NCBI GenBank assembly: GCA_937907525.1
Contig: CALCIB010000106.1
Coordinates: 1-33,148, forward strand
Direction: 5' to 3'
Source of the DNA: an uncultured Planctomycetales bacterium
GTDB taxonomy: Bacteria; Planctomycetota; Planctomycetia; Isosphaerales; Isosphaeraceae
DNA length: 33,148 bases
The translations under genes were made by a program, and so were the position numbers. The notes beneath the pieces are model-generated. The model searched no databases. It was not told the DNA's origin and saw only the letters and a list, made by a program, of their open reading frames with translations. This document shows, piece after piece, positions 30,449 through 33,148 of the stretch (position 1 is the first letter of the stretch; every line of letters begins with the position of its first letter).

Positions 30449-31840
30449 TCATTCGGGAGGGACGCCGGTGGCGACGATCCGCAGGTCCTCGTACATCTGG
30501 GAGAGGATGAGGCTGCCGCTGGAGACGACCTCCTCGCCGGCCTTGAGGCCGTCGTGGACGATGACGACGCCGGAACTCTCCAGGGCCGGGAAGACGCGAC
30601 GGCGTTCGAAGAGCTTGGTCGCGCGGCCCTTCTCGGCCGCGGGGTCGCGGACGAAGACGTAGGGATCGCCGTGGAGCATCACCATGGAGACCCTGGGGAT
30701 GACCGTCTGGCCCTCCACGGCCGGGACGTCGAGCACGGCGCGGACGAGCATGTCGGCCTTCAGCTCGCCGTCGGGGTTGGGGATGGAGGCCCGTACCTGG
30801 ATGGCCCGCGAGTCCTTGGAGACCTCGCTGGCGACGTACTCGACGGCGCCGGAGATGGTCCGGTCCAAAAACGGGAACTCAATGGTCATCCGCTGGCCCA
30901 GCTTCACCTTGGCCTGGTCGCGCTCGTAGACGTTGGCCCAGACCCAAAGGTGGTCCAGGGGCGCGATGACGAAGAGGACGTCGTTGTTGTCGTAGAGGTT
31001 GCCGGGGACCACGTCGCGCTGGATGACGATGCCGTCGACCGGCGACCGCAGCGTCATCTTGGCCTTGTCGGCGACGTTCAGCAGGTCGCCGGGGGAGGCG
31101 GAGTCGTCGCCGAGGCTGGCGGTCAGGGGGGTGATCTCGGAGTCGGGGACGCCCAGCACCCGGAGGTTCTCCAGCGAGGTCAAATGGGCCAGGCGGCTTT
31201 TCCGCTCGTCGTTCACGGTGTCGACGTAGGTCTGCTCGGAGATGGCGCCGGTCTTGACGAGCTTCTCCCTGACCGCCAGGAAGCGCTGGTCGTGCCTCCA
31301 CTGGACGTAGTTGACCTGGAAGGCGTTCTTGGCGGTGGCCAGCTCGGTGCTGTACAACTCGACCAGGGGGTCGCCCTTCTTGACCAGGCGGCCCTTCTCC
31401 GTGAGGACCCCCTCGACCAGGGTGTCGAACCGGGGGCGGATCTTGGTCAGCGAGTTTTCGTTGTAGGAGGTTCGCCCGGTCAACTCCAGCTTGATCGGCT
31501 CGGACTGCGCGCGGGCGGGCGTGACCTTCACGCCGATCGCCTTGATCTGGCCGTCGTCGAGTCCGACGAGCCCGTCCCAGGCGGCGCCCGCGACCCGTCT
31601 GGGAGGCGTCTCCGCCGCGCCGGCGGTCGGCTCCAGACGATGCGTCGTCGAGTCCCAGAGCCTGACGGCCTTCTCCATCAACTCCTTCGGCGCCTTGCCG
31701 CCGTAGACCAGGTACGCCCCGGCGCCGGCCATCGCCACCACGATCAGGGCCGCGAGCCCTCGGGAACGCCGCGGACGTCGCGCGGGGCGGGGCGGGGCGG
31801 GGGGGGCGGGTCGCGACTCGGTTTCACCGTTGGCGGACAT
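30449..31840 (-). CDS. CusB-like efflux RND periplasmic adaptor
   Basis: The 463-residue membrane-fusion protein has a Pro/Arg-rich cytoplasmic N-terminus and one membrane anchor (LAALIVVAMAGAGAYLVYG). The lipoyl-like half IRPRFDTLVEGVLTEKGRLVKKGDPLVELYS is followed by a long helical hairpin (about residues 165-250), the second lipoyl half LRSPVDGIVIQRDVVPGN, a beta-barrel LWVWANVYERDQAKVKLGQ and a membrane-proximal domain. It links an inner-membrane RND pump to an outer-membrane channel, in this subfamily usually for Cu/Ag or other cations. No pump or channel gene lies in the window, and the Met-rich copper site of E. coli CusB is not evident. GAGGAA lies seven bases before the ATG. Confidence 0.9.
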   Translation of the reverse strand: MSANGETESRPAPPAPPRPARRPRRSRGLAALIVVAMAGAGAYLVYGGKAPKELMEKAVRLWDSTTHRLEPTAGAAETPPRRVAGAAWDGLVGLDDGQIKAIGVKVTPARAQSEPIKLELTGRTSYNENSLTKIRPRFDTLVEGVLTEKGRLVKKGDPLVELYSTELATAKNAFQVNYVQWRHDQRFLAVREKLVKTGAISEQTYVDTVNDERKSRLAHLTSLENLRVLGVPDSEITPLTASLGDDSASPGDLLNVADKAKMTLRSPVDGIVIQRDVVPGNLYDNNDVLFVIAPLDHLWVWANVYERDQAKVKLGQRMTIEFPFLDRTISGAVEYVASEVSKDSRAIQVRASIPNPDGELKADMLVRAVLDVPAVEGQTVIPRVSMVMLHGDPYVFVRDPAAEKGRATKLFERRRVFPALESSGVVIVHDGLKAGEEVVSSGSLILSQMYEDLRIVATGVPPE

Positions 31841-32202
31841 GTACGTTCCTCGATTCGGCCCTCGATCACGGGGCCTTCGCTCGACGTCGCGATGAAAGGA
31901 ACTTCATCGGACGCCATCTAGAATAGCGTCCGGCCGCGTTCCGACGAACGGCGGATCGACGATCCTCGCGATATTTACGCCGGACGGGAACGCCGGGTTC
32001 GACGGGGCGGTCGCCGGCGGCGGACGAGTCGGGGGCCGTCGCCGCGGAAATGAAAAGGTCGGCCTTCCTGGCGTCGTCGGCCCGAGTTTCGCCATGAATC
32101 GAATGGAGGCTCACGGAGGATTCCCCTCGCGTCCGCCTGGAAGGCATACAATCACTATTGACGAACCCCTGCGGTCGGCGCGCGGCGGAAGGGAGTGCTC
32201 CC
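31841..32202. other. Divergent intergenic region
   Basis: It separates the CusB-like gene (-) from the glycine-rich gene (+). No gene is credible. A possible plus-strand -10 TACAAT is at 32147-32152 with no good -35. GGACGC…GCGTCC near 31909-31935 can form a small hairpin. Nothing else was recognised. Confidence 0.4.
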
Positions 32203-33148
32203 ATGAGATGGCGTCATGCGGGTCTGGCGATCGTGGCCGGTCTGGCCTCGATCCTCATGCTTTTCCCCGCGGAAGCTTCGGCTCAGCGCGGCGGTGGCGG
32301 AATGCGCGGTGGCGGCGGGGGCGCGGGGGCGATGCGTTCGCCAGGGGCCATGACCGGCGGTTTCGGCGGGATGCGTGGCCCCGCGGGCGGGTTCCGGCCG
32401 GGAGGCGGAATGGCCGGCGGTCCCGCGATGGGCGGGATGCGCGGCGGCGTGGGAGGGACCAACCTCGGTAATCGGGGGCCCGCTTTGGGCGGGATGCGCG
32501 GGGGCGCGGGAGGAATGAATCTCGGCAATCGCGGGCCGGCGCTGGGCGGAACAGGTCGTCCCGGCGCGTGGGGCGGTCTCAACGGGGGGAATCGCGGGTT
32601 GGGCGGTCCTGGCAACCTGGCGGGCGGAATGCGACCCGGAGGCGGCCCCGCGCTTGGGGGGGCTCGACCGGGTTCGAACGCCGGCGGGTTCGGAGGCCGG
32701 CTCGGGGGTGGCGGCCCGGCGCTTGGCGGTCGGGCGGGCGCGGGCTCGATCAACTGGGGTCGTGGTTCGCGAGTCGGTTCGATGGCCGGGCTCGGCGGCG
32801 GTCGTCCCGGCGCGTGGGGCGGCGGCCCGAGGCTTGGTGGTCGTCCCGGCGGTGGGAACCTGGGCGGTCGATACTCCCCGACGAGTTTCAACCGCGGCAA
32901 CCTCGGCGGTTACGGCGGTCGCGGCCTGGGTTGGCGCGACAATTACCTCGGCGCCCATCGCGGCTTCAATTCCGGCGGCCGCGGCTGGGGCGGCTCGCGC
33001 GGAGGGTTCGGCAACCTGACCAACATCAATAACATCAACAACGTCAACTGGAACAACTGGGGCGGCGGTCGCGGCTGGGGAGGAGGCTGGAACCGCGGCT
33101 GGGGAGGAGGCTGGAACCGCGGCTGGGGAGGAGGCTGGAACCGCGGCT
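32203..33148 (+). CDS. Secreted glycine-rich repeat protein (3' end outside window)
   Basis: The frame opens at ATG 32203, with AAGGGAG about 8-14 bases upstream, and runs without a stop to the window edge, giving at least 315 residues. A signal peptide (hydrophobic LAIVAGLASILMLF, cleavage after EASA near residue 26) precedes a mature part made almost wholly of Gly with Arg, Met, Asn, Pro, Ala and Trp. Loose repeats such as LGNRGPALGG give way to a region of Asn/Ile (LTNINNINNVNWNNWGG) and then exact GWGGGWNR repeats. No enzymatic domain is seen. Such proteins may be structural or surface components; the function is unknown. Confidence 0.8.
   Translation, partial: MRWRHAGLAIVAGLASILMLFPAEASAQRGGGGMRGGGGGAGAMRSPGAMTGGFGGMRGPAGGFRPGGGMAGGPAMGGMRGGVGGTNLGNRGPALGGMRGGAGGMNLGNRGPALGGTGRPGAWGGLNGGNRGLGGPGNLAGGMRPGGGPALGGARPGSNAGGFGGRLGGGGPALGGRAGAGSINWGRGSRVGSMAGLGGGRPGAWGGGPRLGGRPGGGNLGGRYSPTSFNRGNLGGYGGRGLGWRDNYLGAHRGFNSGGRGWGGSRGGFGNLTNINNINNVNWNNWGGGRGWGGGWNRGWGGGWNRGWGGGWNRG
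33073..33148. repeat. 24-bp tandem repeat, at least three copies, in frame
   Basis: The unit beginning GGCTGGGGAGGAGGCTGG is repeated exactly at 33073-33096, 33097-33120 and 33121-33144, and a fourth copy begins at 33145 before the window ends. It encodes GWGGGWNR. The lack of any base differences points to recent expansion. Confidence 0.9.

Noticed and set aside
33073..33148. CRISPR array
   Set aside because: The repeats are tandem with no spacers and are in frame within a glycine-rich coding region.

Overview
The window comes from a GC-rich planctomycete, most likely of the Isosphaeraceae type. The best marker is a pair of DUF1559 proteins with a type IV prepilin-like N-terminus (GFTLIELLVVIA...LLLPAVQAAREAARR), an expanded family typical of Planctomycetes. 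One is followed by the small lipoprotein that usually accompanies it. ASPIC/UnbV proteins, Uma2 nucleases and DUF433-type toxin-antitoxin genes fit the same group. No rRNA, tRNA or CRISPR array was seen.

Layout. 349-2659: a secreted sorbosone/glucose-dehydrogenase-like beta-propeller protein overlapping a DUF1559 gene. 2816-5487: a defence/toxin-antitoxin patch with DUF433 plus a truncated DUF5615 toxin, an AT-richer orphan gene, a UPF0175/DUF3368 pair, and a membrane protein with a winged-helix regulator. Short copies of one repeat overlap several of these genes' stop codons. 5488-7111: a gene-free nest of palindromic repeats with three MITE-like elements that have terminal inverted repeats and target duplications, one inserted inside another. 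7112-12647: MFS transporter, glycerol kinase, a small membrane protein, a GT39-like membrane glycosyltransferase carrying an in-frame palindromic repeat, and a small secreted Cys protein.

12879-24104 looks like one co-directional eight-gene operon with very tight junctions: AhpD-like CxxC protein, APC amino-acid permease, a cysteine-rich NrtA/TauA-like binding lipoprotein, ABC permease, ABC ATPase, a 1153-residue membrane-anchored TPR/FG-GAP/ASPIC protein, a CRTAC1/UnbV protein and an UnbU/RnfD-like membrane protein. No enediyne synthase is present, so this is an UnbV/UnbU pair outside its best-known context. It is the strongest candidate here for an undescribed system, plausibly envelope redox chemistry linked to uptake of a small solute. 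That function is inference.

24166-33148: a Uma2 nuclease (minus strand); a two-gene unit of an asparagine-synthase-like protein lacking the N-terminal Cys and a radical SAM protein; the second DUF1559 gene with its lipoprotein; a strong hairpin between convergent genes; a secreted HEAT-repeat protein; a CusB-like efflux adaptor; and a secreted glycine-rich protein cut by the window end.
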